From positions 1 through 6,403 of the forward strand of contig JAIRSV010000109.1 in assembly GCA_031255275.1 (NCBI GenBank): 6,403 nucleotides of DNA, read 5' to 3'. Each line of letters begins with the position of its first letter. Position 1 is the stretch's first letter. The translations under genes were made by a program, and so were the position numbers. This document shows, piece by piece, positions 1 through 6,206 of the stretch. The stretch comes from Proteiniphilum sp. Its GTDB lineage: Bacteria; Bacteroidota; Bacteroidia; Bacteroidales; Dysgonomonadaceae. Below the pieces are notes generated by a model, which was given only the letters and a program-made list of their open reading frames with translations, had not been told where the DNA came from and made no database searches.

Positions 1-2
1 AG

Positions 3-1049
3 GATGACCTGCTCAGCATTATCAATGGAGGTGCATTGCCCAACAAAACTTTTTATGACAATGGGGGATATGTCACCTTAGCGATGGCGCAGACCCTGCT
101 GGCGCAGGTTTATCTGCAACGGGCGGGCGCACCGCTCAACGGCGGGAGAGAGTATTATGCCAAAGCCGCCGCAATGGCCCAACAGGTGATCAATAGCAAT
201 ACACATGCGCTGATAGATCCCGACGGCACGACTGATGACCTTACTTCGGCATTCAACATCATTAAAACGTCAAAGAAGACGAACGTGGCGTCGAAAATAG
301 AGATCATCTATGCCAAGGAGTATAATCAGAGCGGCCTGGGTGTGGGTAACTCTTACGCGGCCCGTTCTATCGAGAAAGCCGCTTTCCAGGGCTGGAAACT
401 TCTCCATCCGGCCGGCGATGTGTTGTACACTGCTTATCGTCCCTGCAACATGCTGATAGAGAGTTATCACCCTGGCGACATACGCGGACACAATCAGCAG
501 TTCTTTTTCAAGGAGTATATCTCCCCCCACGACGGTAATAAGTATACACTCAATGCCCAGGGGAACTGGGCGTGGTACGACGAAGCGGCGCTAATAGGGG
601 GCCGTAACGGCGACTATAATATGCCGATGTTCCGCTATGCCGAGGTGCTGCTGATTGCCGCCGAAGGATATGCCCAGACAGGTGAAAATACGAAAGCCAG
701 GGATTATCTCAACCAGGTGCGCAAGCGCGCCGGATTGGAAGATGAAACGGCTGCCGCCGGCGAAGCGCTGGTAAAGATTATCCTGACGGAACGGTTTCAT
801 GAGTTCCCGCTGGAATTCAAGATTTGGGACGACATCCGCCGTACCCGTCTATATCCGGAAGCAGATGGAGTCGAATCAGGCAACCTGAAATGGACTTCGC
901 TTGAGAGTGCCACGATTCAGAACAAGCCTAAACAGAATGAAACCACAGTCGGAGCCATCAAACCCTACGTATTGTTATGGCCGATCCCGCTGAGAGAGAT
1001 GCAAGCCAATCCCGCACTGGCAGGTCATCAAAATCCGGGATGGGAATAA
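3..1049 (+). CDS. RagB/SusD family nutrient-uptake outer-membrane protein, 5'-truncated by the window edge
   Basis: This is the C-terminal part (348 residues visible) of a SusD-like, surface-exposed lipoprotein that binds glycans or other nutrients and caps a SusC-type TonB-dependent transporter. The frame stays open to base 3 with no stop, reading DDLLSIINGGALPNK, so the first in-window start-like codon (TTG at 36) is not the true start. SusD hallmarks appear in order: a TPR-like helix pair (LLAQVYLQRAG followed by YYAKAAAMAQQVI), the RYAEVLLIAAEGYAQTG helix, LNQVRKRAGL, the ERFHEFPLEFKIWDDIRR segment, and the family-typical ending LLWPIPLREMQANP with NPGWE. Complete family members usually run about 500-600 residues, so roughly a third lies upstream together with the signal peptide and probably susC. 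The substrate cannot be told from this part. A strong terminator follows 43 nt after the stop, so this is likely the last gene of its transcript. Confidence 0.93.
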   Translation, partial: DDLLSIINGGALPNKTFYDNGGYVTLAMAQTLLAQVYLQRAGAPLNGGREYYAKAAAMAQQVINSNTHALIDPDGTTDDLTSAFNIIKTSKKTNVASKIEIIYAKEYNQSGLGVGNSYAARSIEKAAFQGWKLLHPAGDVLYTAYRPCNMLIESYHPGDIRGHNQQFFFKEYISPHDGNKYTLNAQGNWAWYDEAALIGGRNGDYNMPMFRYAEVLLIAAEGYAQTGENTKARDYLNQVRKRAGLEDETAAAGEALVKIILTERFHEFPLEFKIWDDIRRTRLYPEADGVESGNLKWTSLESATIQNKPKQNETTVGAIKPYVLLWPIPLREMQANPALAGHQNPGWE

Positions 1050-1091
1050 AAACAGTCCGACTGCGTAAGTAACCGCATAGCAGCTTAAGTT

Positions 1092-1132
1092 TCCGGGTAG
1101 AGGTTCTTTTTTCCTTTACCCGGATTTTTTTT
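1092..1132 (+). terminator. Rho-independent terminator after the susD-like gene
   Basis: A 12-bp stem (1092-1103 with 1113-1124, containing TCCGGGTA and TACCCGGA, one G-U pair) closes a 9-nt T-rich loop and is followed directly by eight Ts (1125-1132). This is a textbook intrinsic terminator, 43 nt past the SusD stop, and it separates that transcript from the downstream operon. Confidence 0.92.
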
Positions 1133-1144
1133 ATCGGTCAACAG

Positions 1145-1172
1145 GAGATGTCTCCGCTTCGGTCGACATGAC
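1145..1172. repeat. Short palindromic intergenic repeat (REP-like)
   Basis: ATGTC (1148-1152) pairs with GACAT (1165-1169), and inside it CCG (1154-1156) pairs with CGG (1160-1162), giving a small interrupted hairpin. The reverse complement reads GTCATGTCGACCGAAGCGG followed by AGACATC. From memory this resembles a motif scattered through intergenic regions of many Bacteroidetes genomes, but I could not check it. GATGTCTC (1147-1154) is also mirrored by GAGACATC at 1210-1217, so the repeat unit may extend to about 1217. No T-tract follows, so it is not a terminator. Confidence 0.5.
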
Positions 1173-1353
1173 GGTTCATCACCAATCAATTTTCCACTTT
1201 CAATTGGCTGAGACATCCGCGTCGGGAACAGACGGGCGGAGGTGTCTGCTCTGCCTGTGGACGCTTTTACGCCGTATGCGCTTGACGTTGCCCGAGGCGT
1301 ACACTCCGGGCGGAAAACCGACTCCGGCGTCCATTTTCAACCGGGAATAATTG
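1173..1353. other. Intergenic stretch with no convincing gene
   Basis: The first part (about 1181-1207) is AT-rich, with CCAAT (1182-1186) and ATTGG (1203-1207) as a weak inverted pair. The rest, to about 1340, is GC-rich. A 60-codon frame on the + strand (1168-1350) and a 44-codon frame on the - strand cross it, but neither has a recognisable motif, a hydrophobic segment or a start context, and the + frame begins inside the palindromic repeat. It may be a decayed coding remnant or an untranslated spacer. Confidence 0.5.
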
Positions 1354-1383
1354 TTGCTTATCGACGGAATTTCTCTATTTTTG
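1354..1383 (+). promoter_or_regulatory. Bacteroidetes-type promoter for the four-gene envelope operon
   Basis: TATTTTTG (1376-1383) matches the -7 consensus TAnnTTTG of the primary sigma factor of Bacteroidetes. A TTG (1354-1356) lies exactly 19 nt upstream, in the known 19-21 nt spacing for the -33 element. The ATG at 1401 is 17 nt past the -7 box, so the 5' leader would be only about 10 nt long. No Shine-Dalgarno sequence is visible, which is usual in this phylum. Confidence 0.75.
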
Positions 1384-1400
1384 TGAGCTAAAGTTAAGTT

Positions 1401-1802
1401 ATGCGGAAATTAAATTCGATTCTTCTCCTCATCACCCTGTCCCTGTTTCTTGCGCAGTGCTCTTCCCGCGAAAGGGCGCTGAACAGGAAACTGGAAGAGA
1501 TGGCGTCCGGCCTCAATGAGTCGGCGCCGGTGCAGCTCGACCGGTATACCCGGTTTGAAGAGGCGTCCGTGATGCCCGGAAATATTTTCCGGTACCGGTA
1601 TACGGTATTGAATGTGTCGAATCCCGATTCGCTGGTCGAGAGCGGATTGCGGTCTATGAAGAGTAATATGGGAAAGGCATTTTCGTCGAATCCCGATCTC
1701 CGTATTTTCAGAGAGAATAATGTAACCGTTGAATATGTTTACTGTAACGCTGACGGGCAAATTATCCGTTCGCTGCAGATTACACCCGGTGATTACCGGT
1801 AA
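1401..1802 (+). CDS. Small predicted lipoprotein of unknown function
   Basis: This 133-residue protein starts with a lipoprotein signal peptide: basic MRK, a hydrophobic stretch at residues 7-18 (ILLLITLSLFLA), then a lipobox LAQC with the acylated Cys at position 20. Residues after the Cys (SSRERALNRKLEEMA) are charged and helical; no inner-membrane retention or clear surface-export signal can be called. The mature domain of about 114 residues has alternating hydrophobic patterns (IFRYRYTVLNV, VTVEYVYCNADGQIIRSLQI) suggesting a small beta-rich fold. I do not recognise a named family. The ATG at 1401 is fixed by the signal peptide and by the promoter immediately upstream. It is the first gene of the operon, 16 nt before the next start, so it probably works with the membrane proteins encoded after it. 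It is real coding sequence with high likelihood; its function is unknown. Confidence 0.85.
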   Translation: MRKLNSILLLITLSLFLAQCSSRERALNRKLEEMASGLNESAPVQLDRYTRFEEASVMPGNIFRYRYTVLNVSNPDSLVESGLRSMKSNMGKAFSSNPDLRIFRENNVTVEYVYCNADGQIIRSLQITPGDYR

Positions 1803-1818
1803 AATAAAACAGAGATTT

Positions 1819-2382
1819 ATGAACCACTATTTTTACATTGACGGCGAGGGAAAGCAAAAGGGAACTTTCTCGCCCGAAGAGCTGGGAAGGGAAGGTATAA
1901 AACGCGATACGCTTGTGTGGACGCAGGGAATGGAGCAGTGGAAACGGGCGGGGGAGACGGAGGAACTGAACTTTCTGTTTTCCGATACATACGGTCGCTT
2001 CCGGACGGTTGCCGAACAGCCTTCCGCCCGGTATGGCCGGCCGGGAGAGTCCGGTCAACCGCAGGCGCTGCCGCCGATGCCCAAATCGTGGCTGACGGAG
2101 GCGATCCTGGCGACCTTTCTCCCGCTGCTGCTTTGCAGCAGCATCCTGAGTCTTTTCGGGATTATCGCGATCGTACATGCCGCGCAGGTGGAATCATCTT
2201 ACAGCAGGGGCGATTATGCGGCTTCGCTGGAATCTTCCCGTTCCGCTGCCAAATGGACGAAAATTTCCCTCTGGATAGCTGCCGGCTGGACAATATTTCT
2301 TGTGATTCTGATGATACTGCTTTTCGTATTTGTCGGCTCCTTCCGCGGGATTGCGGAAATGGGCGATTTGCTGAATACCTGA
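1819..2382 (+). CDS. GYF_2 (DUF4339) plus CD225/dispanin family membrane protein
   Basis: This 187-residue protein has two parts. Residues 3-54 form a GYF_2-type domain, seen in YFYIDGEGKQKGTFSPEEL and LVWTQGMEQWKRAG, with W34 and W41 in the family's usual place; such domains are thought to bind peptides. After a Pro/Gly-rich linker (about 55-88), residues 89-175 form a CD225/dispanin module: W91, a first membrane segment (about 94-121), the signature GIIAIVHAAQVESSYSRGDY followed by a short basic helix, and a second membrane segment (about 149-173). The frame is open further upstream (from 1729, inside the lipoprotein gene), but ATG 1819 is chosen because the GYF domain begins there and the extra residues are a shadow of the previous gene. 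It lies 16 nt after the lipoprotein stop. Dispanins include eukaryotic IFITM proteins; bacterial functions are largely unknown. Likely inner membrane, with the GYF domain in the cytoplasm (inference). Confidence 0.9.
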   Translation: MNHYFYIDGEGKQKGTFSPEELGREGIKRDTLVWTQGMEQWKRAGETEELNFLFSDTYGRFRTVAEQPSARYGRPGESGQPQALPPMPKSWLTEAILATFLPLLLCSSILSLFGIIAIVHAAQVESSYSRGDYAASLESSRSAAKWTKISLWIAAGWTIFLVILMILLFVFVGSFRGIAEMGDLLNT

Positions 2383-2416
2383 CTGCTGAACAAAAAAAAT
2401 ATATATATTACACGCT

Positions 2417-2776
2417 ATGGAATATCAAAATAACTCTTCCGGTCAACCGGCCTTTCCGCAGGATCAGGCCTCTTTTGACGGCCTGCCTCCGCTGAAACCG
2501 AACAGCTGGCTCTGGCTGTCCATTGCAGTAGCGGTGCTCTGCTGCACCCCCTTCGGCATCGTGTCGATTATCTATGCCGCGAAAGTTGACTCTCTTTACT
2601 TTCGCGGAAGGTATGAAGAGTCGAAGCGAATGTCTCAAAAAGCGAAGATGTGGATACTTATCTCCGTGTGCGCTGCATTGCTGTACTGTATTCTCTGTAT
2701 CATCCTGCTTGCCACCGGCAATCTGCAGGAATACCTGGAGAGGATCAGGGATAACGCCAGCGGCTATAACTTTTGA
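2417..2776 (+). CDS. CD225/dispanin family membrane protein
   Basis: This 119-residue protein has a polar N-terminus (1-29) with a PPLKPNSW junction, then a first membrane segment (about 31-55), a conserved cytoplasmic loop (KVDSLYFRGRYEESKRMSQKAK, about 56-77 in two stretches) and a second membrane segment (about 78-99), ending in a polar tail. The segment CCTPFGIVSIIYAAKVDSLY is the classic dispanin signature; the adjacent C42 and C43 sit where vertebrate IFITM proteins carry a palmitoylated Cys pair, though lipidation here is only a thought. It is a clear paralogue of the preceding gene's C-terminal half (matching PP-K-SW, GI-I-AA-V-S-Y-RG-Y and AK-W-IS) without the GYF domain, so the pair looks like a tandem duplication followed by domain gain or loss. 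The 34-nt gap before it is AT-rich (a run of A then alternating AT) with no promoter match, consistent with one operon. Confidence 0.9.
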   Translation: MEYQNNSSGQPAFPQDQASFDGLPPLKPNSWLWLSIAVAVLCCTPFGIVSIIYAAKVDSLYFRGRYEESKRMSQKAKMWILISVCAALLYCILCIILLATGNLQEYLERIRDNASGYNF

Positions 2777-2786
2777 GTGCGCCGCC

Positions 2787-3170
2787 GTGCACCGGGTACC
2801 TAAGACGATTATCGGCGTTGCCGCGGGCGTTTTGCTTGCGGCAGCGCTTTTTATCTTTTATACTTTTGACCCCGGGACACATGCCTTTTTCCCGAAATGT
2901 CCCTTTTTGCTTGTCAGCGGTTACAAGTGTCCGGGATGCGGCTCACAGAGGGCTATCCACAGCCTGCTGCACCTCAGGATCGGCGATGCGCTGAGGTATA
3001 ATGCCTTTGTGCTGCCGGCGCTGCCGTATATCTTTCTGGGTATTTACCTGGAGTATTTCGGCGGAAAGAGACGGTTTCCGCGAATCGAAAAACTTTTCTT
3101 CGGCCGCTGGTCGGCCCCTGTGCTGCTCTTCGTGATAATTGCCTACTGGATTCTGAGAAATCTGCTATAA
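2787..3170 (+). CDS. DUF2752 family small membrane protein
   Basis: With a GTG start at 2787 the protein has 127 residues. It carries the DUF2752 core: CPF at 38-40, then GYKCPGCGSQRAIHSLLHL with C48 and C51 in a CPGCG motif, R55, and an N-terminal-to-middle stretch IGDALRYNAF. Hydrophobic segments lie at about 7-25, 70-89 and 110-126, so it is an integral membrane protein. The function of the family is unknown; the CxxCG pair could bind metal or act in redox chemistry, which is inference. The frame is open upstream to 2574, but that part lies inside the dispanin gene and reads as a shadow, and there is no ATG near 2776; GTG 2787, 10 nt after the previous stop, leaves a short basic N-terminus before the first membrane segment. 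This start is probable, not certain. Its stop overlaps the 3' end of convergent uvrA by six bases. Confidence 0.88.
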   Translation: MHRVPKTIIGVAAGVLLAAALFIFYTFDPGTHAFFPKCPFLLVSGYKCPGCGSQRAIHSLLHLRIGDALRYNAFVLPALPYIFLGIYLEYFGGKRRFPRIEKLFFGRWSAPVLLFVIIAYWILRNLL

Positions 3171-5969
3171 CGGTATGTGCAACTTCTCTTTCAGGAAACG
3201 GCCTGTGTGCGATTGTTCGCACTTCGCAACCTGTTCCGGAGTTCCTTCACAGACTATGTATCCTCCGGCTTCGCCTCCCTCGGGGCCGATGTCGATGATG
3301 TGGTCGGCGCATTTGACGATCTCCATGTTGTGTTCGATAACGATCACCGTATGTCCGCGCTTTATGAGGGCGTTAAAGGCGCGAAGCAGGGTTTTGACGT
3401 CGTGGAAGTGCAGACCGGTGGTAGGTTCGTCGAAGATGAAAATGGTGGGCTGCGCCTTCTCCTCTCCCAGATAACAGGCCAGTTTCACGCGCTGATTCTC
3501 TCCGCCCGAAAGGGTGGAGGACGACTGTCCCAGTTTGATGTATCCCAGTCCCACATCCTGCAGAGGCTGCATTTTCTTCACAATCTTCTTTTCGGCCGTC
3601 CCACTCTGCTGCCCGAAGAAGTCGACAGCCTGGTTGACCGTCATTTCGAGTACGTCGTGGACGGATGTCCCCCGGTATTCTATCTCCAGCACTTCGGGAG
3701 AGAAGCGCTTGCCGTGACACGATTCACATTCCAGCCGTATGTCGGCCATAAACTGCATCTCTACGGTGATGGCGCCATCACCCTTACATTCGCTGCAGCG
3801 GCCCCCTTCCACGTTGAACGAGAAGCTGGCCGGGGTGAAGCCCCTCCGCTTTGCCTGCGGCTGCGCGGCAAAGAGTTTCCGGATCTCGTCGAATGCCTTG
3901 ATATAGGTTACCGGATTGGATCGCGATGACTTCCCGATGGGGTTCTGATCCACATATTCCACGCCGCCCATCAGCCGGAGGTCTCCCCCGATGCTGCTGA
4001 ATTCGGCGTATTCCGGCACAGTCCCCCTGTAATGGTGCTGCAGGGAGTTGAAAAGGATGTCGTTCACGAGCGACGATTTGCCCGAACCGCTGACGCCCGT
4101 CACCACGGTCATGATGTGCAGCGGAAACTTTACGTCGATGTTTTTCAGGTTATTCTGCCGCGCCCCCTTCACCTCAATGTAATTATTCCACCTGCGGCGA
4201 ACGGGGGGGATTTCGATCCTCTCTTCGCCCGTAAGGTATTTCACGGTATGGCTGTCGCTTTTTTCCTCCAGTCCGGCCACGCAGCCCTGATAGATTACCT
4301 CTCCGCCCAGCCGGCCCGCTCCGGGGCCTATGTCTATGATGTAATCCGCAGCGCGGATAATCTCCTCGTCGTGCTCCACTACCACGACCGTGTTGCCCTG
4401 CCGCTGCAGCTCGCGCAGCACGCCGACCAGCAGGTGAGTGTCGCGGGAGTGAAGCCCGATGCTCGGCTCGTCGAGGATGTAGAGAGACCCCGTCAGGCCA
4501 CTTCCCAGCGAGGATACCAGGTTGATCCGCTGGCTTTCCCCGCCCGAAAGGGTATTCGAAAGACGGTTGAGGGTGAGATAGCCAAGCCCCACGTCCAGCA
4601 GGAACTGCAGGCGGTTTCGTATCTCCGTGAGCAGCCTTTCGGCGATAGCGGCGTCGGTATCGTTCAGCTGAAGGCGGTCGAAGAACTTTTTGAGTTCCGT
4701 GACGGGCATTACTACCAGTTCGGTGATGGATTCTCCGCCCGCCTTCACGTAAGAGGCCTCCTTCTTGAGGCGCGATCCCTTACATGCAGGGCAGTCGGTC
4801 TTGCCGCGGTAACGCGCCAGCATGACGCGGTTCTGTATCTTGTAGAGGTTCTTTTCGAGCATCCCGAAAAAGTCGTTGATCCCGTAGAGATTCGATTCGT
4901 GACGGCCGTTCCACAGAATATCCCTTTCCCTGTCCGTCAGGTCGTAATAGGGGCGGTGTATGGGGAAGGCGGCTTTGCCGGCATTGAGAACGAACTCCTG
5001 CTTCCATTCACTCATCTTCTCTCCGCGCCAGCACTGCACGCACTCTTCCTGTACGGAGAGGCTCTTGTCGGGGATGACCAGATTTTCGTCCAGGCCGACA
5101 ACCTTTCCGAATCCCTCGCACTTGGGGCAGGCGCCGGCGGGACTGTTGAAGTTGAACATCATTCCGGAAGGTTCCTCGAAGGTGATTCCGTCCGCCTCGA
5201 AACGGTTGGAGAAGATGAACGATTCGATCTCCTTCTCGCCCCAGAAACGGACGACACATTCCCCGTCACCTTCCAGAAAGGCGGTCTCCACCGAATCGGA
5301 CAGGCGGTTCACCGTCGCCTTGTCGGACGAGCAGGTAAGACGGTCGATTACTAACAGTACCCGCTCTTCCGGCGGCAGTTCCTCCCTTATCAGCAGCTCG
5401 TCGATGCGGTGGAACTGTTCGTCCACATCCACGCGGGTGAAACCCTCTTTCAGGAGGATCTCCAGCTGCCCCCGCAGGTCGCGTCCGTTCCTCGGCAGGA
5501 TGCGCGACAGTACGGCCATGCGCACACCTTCGCGATACTCCTTCATTTTCGCCACCACATCGTGCACGTAATGGCGCTTTACCTCGTTGCCCGAAACGGG
5601 CGAGAAGGTCTTGCCGATGCGGGCGTAAAGCAGTCGCAGGTACTCGTATATCTCCGTGGATGTGCCCACCGTGGAACGCGGATTGCGGGAAGTGGTTTTC
5701 TGTTCGACGGCAATGGCGGGAGGGATACCCCGGATAGAGTCACATTCCGGTTTGTTCATTCGGCCGAGGAACTGTCGTGCGTAAGCCGAAAGGCTTTCCA
5801 CATAACGGCGCTGCCCTTCGGCGTATAACGTGTCGAAGGCCAGCGATGATTTTCCCGATCCGGAAAGACCTGTGATGACAGTAAAGGTGTTGCGGGGGAT
5901 ATTCACGTCGATATTCTTGAGGTTGTTGACGCGTGCTCCTTTTATTTCGATTTGCTTTGAATAGTCCAT
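3165..5969 (-). CDS. uvrA: Excinuclease ABC subunit A (UvrA), nucleotide excision repair
   Basis: UvrA is the damage-sensing ATPase that loads UvrB on lesions in nucleotide excision repair. This 934-residue protein is full length (E. coli UvrA has 940) with both ABC halves intact. First half: Walker A GLSGSGKS (34-41), the UvrB-interaction region after NPRSTVGTSTEIYEYLRLLY (about 96-115), zinc-type Cys pairs C281/C284 with C310/C313 and a further CPAC pair (C393/C396), signature LSGGESQR (474-481), Walker B ILDEPSIGLH (D500, E501) and H533. Second half: Walker A GVSGSGKS (625-632), zinc module C725/C728 with C748/C751, signature LSGGENQR (820-827), Walker B IFDEPTTGLH (D847, E848) and H880. 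The ATG at 5969 is supported by the N-terminal IEIKGARVNNLKNI strand and a promoter close upstream. After the N-terminal ARIG, the CPxCG-like stretch common in other phyla is replaced by SPVSGNEVKRH, as I recall for Bacteroidetes UvrA. Many members of this phylum have two uvrA paralogues; a second copy would be elsewhere. Confidence 0.97.
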   Translation of the reverse strand: MDYSKQIEIKGARVNNLKNIDVNIPRNTFTVITGLSGSGKSSLAFDTLYAEGQRRYVESLSAYARQFLGRMNKPECDSIRGIPPAIAVEQKTTSRNPRSTVGTSTEIYEYLRLLYARIGKTFSPVSGNEVKRHYVHDVVAKMKEYREGVRMAVLSRILPRNGRDLRGQLEILLKEGFTRVDVDEQFHRIDELLIREELPPEERVLLVIDRLTCSSDKATVNRLSDSVETAFLEGDGECVVRFWGEKEIESFIFSNRFEADGITFEEPSGMMFNFNSPAGACPKCEGFGKVVGLDENLVIPDKSLSVQEECVQCWRGEKMSEWKQEFVLNAGKAAFPIHRPYYDLTDRERDILWNGRHESNLYGINDFFGMLEKNLYKIQNRVMLARYRGKTDCPACKGSRLKKEASYVKAGGESITELVVMPVTELKKFFDRLQLNDTDAAIAERLLTEIRNRLQFLLDVGLGYLTLNRLSNTLSGGESQRINLVSSLGSGLTGSLYILDEPSIGLHSRDTHLLVGVLRELQRQGNTVVVVEHDEEIIRAADYIIDIGPGAGRLGGEVIYQGCVAGLEEKSDSHTVKYLTGEERIEIPPVRRRWNNYIEVKGARQNNLKNIDVKFPLHIMTVVTGVSGSGKSSLVNDILFNSLQHHYRGTVPEYAEFSSIGGDLRLMGGVEYVDQNPIGKSSRSNPVTYIKAFDEIRKLFAAQPQAKRRGFTPASFSFNVEGGRCSECKGDGAITVEMQFMADIRLECESCHGKRFSPEVLEIEYRGTSVHDVLEMTVNQAVDFFGQQSGTAEKKIVKKMQPLQDVGLGYIKLGQSSSTLSGGENQRVKLACYLGEEKAQPTIFIFDEPTTGLHFHDVKTLLRAFNALIKRGHTVIVIEHNMEIVKCADHIIDIGPEGGEAGGYIVCEGTPEQVAKCEQSHTGRFLKEKLHIPL

Positions 5970-5991
5970 ATAAATCTTTTACGGTTACCCG

Positions 5992-6021
5992 CAAAGATAA
6001 CGATTTTATCTCCGTGAACAA
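5992..6021 (-). promoter_or_regulatory. Bacteroidetes-type promoter of uvrA
   Basis: On the - strand, TATCTTTG (5999 down to 5992) matches TAnnTTTG exactly and is preceded by TTG (6021 to 6019) with a 19-nt spacer, the same arrangement as at 1354-1383. The uvrA ATG lies 22 nt past the -7 box, giving a leader of roughly 15 nt. I see no obvious LexA-like palindrome overlapping the promoter, so SOS control of this gene is not supported by the sequence. Confidence 0.78.
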
Positions 6022-6068
6022 TGCGTTGCAGACGCGTGTGGTTTGGCGCCCCGGCCGAGGTTGGAGGA

Positions 6069-6083
6069 GCGCCGGAACGGCGC
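6069..6083. repeat. Perfect 6-bp hairpin at the left end of the repeat block
   Basis: GCGCCG (6069-6074) and CGGCGC (6078-6083) pair perfectly across a GAA loop. Its right arm runs into the first copy of the 15-bp direct repeat. The same design, a 6-bp GC stem with GAA loop, recurs at 6331-6345. Confidence 0.6.
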
Positions 6084-6093
6084 ATTGGTTATG
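6079..6093 (+). repeat. 15-bp direct repeat, copy 1
   Basis: GGCGCATTGGTTATG here is identical to the copy at 6207-6221, 128 bp downstream. The two copies bracket the long hairpin at 6123-6200, suggesting either a repeat unit of about 128 bp or duplication of flanking sequence when an element inserted. Confidence 0.8.
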
Positions 6094-6122
6094 GAGAAAG
6101 GAAGAAGTCGAGAAGCGGAGAA

Positions 6123-6200
6123 AACCAGCTCGGGGAGCGCCCGAGTGGCAAGGGGCGGGAGCACCCGCCCCTTGCCGCTCCGGCGTTCCCCGAGCTGGTT
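6123..6200. repeat. Long near-perfect hairpin (37-position stem, 4-nt loop)
   Basis: Positions 6123-6159 pair with 6164-6200 across an AGCA loop. Of 37 positions, 34 are Watson-Crick, two are G-U/G-T (6137/6186 and 6146/6177) and one is a C-C mismatch (6142/6181). The outer 14 bp (AACCAGCTCGGGGA) and the inner 13 bp (GGCAAGGGGCGGG) are perfect and very GC-rich. GTTTTTG follows on the + strand and four Ts follow on the - strand, so weak termination in either direction is possible, but the stem is far longer than a normal terminator. It fits a mobile palindromic repeat or the folded core of a small non-autonomous element better. Reading frames cross it on both strands but have no protein-like features. 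Confidence 0.88.
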
Positions 6201-6206
6201 GTTTTT

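Noticed and set aside
1168..1350. 60-codon frame between the susD-like gene and the operon
   Set aside because: It starts within a palindromic repeat, its product has no motif or hydrophobic segment, and no promoter precedes it.
1917..2495. 192-codon frame overlapping both dispanin genes
   Set aside because: It is out of frame with two clearly recognisable proteins and reads as a low-quality, Arg/Cys-rich shadow.
2574..2786. Upstream extension of the DUF2752 gene to an ATG at 2574
   Set aside because: The extra 71 codons lie inside the dispanin gene in another frame and do not look like membrane-protein sequence; GTG 2787 fits better.
2861..2868. TACTTTTG, a match to the TAnnTTTG promoter box, inside the DUF2752 gene
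   Set aside because: The nearest TTG is 22 nt upstream, outside the usual 19-21 nt, and no start codon of a separate gene follows; it simply encodes part of a membrane segment.
3177..3929. 250-codon open frame on the + strand after the DUF2752 gene
   Set aside because: It is a mirror of the uvrA C-terminus with no protein motif and no promoter.
4032..5354. 440-codon open frame on the + strand, antisense to uvrA
   Set aside because: It lies wholly inside the well-supported uvrA gene, has no domain-like pattern, and long antisense frames are expected opposite GC-rich coding sequence.
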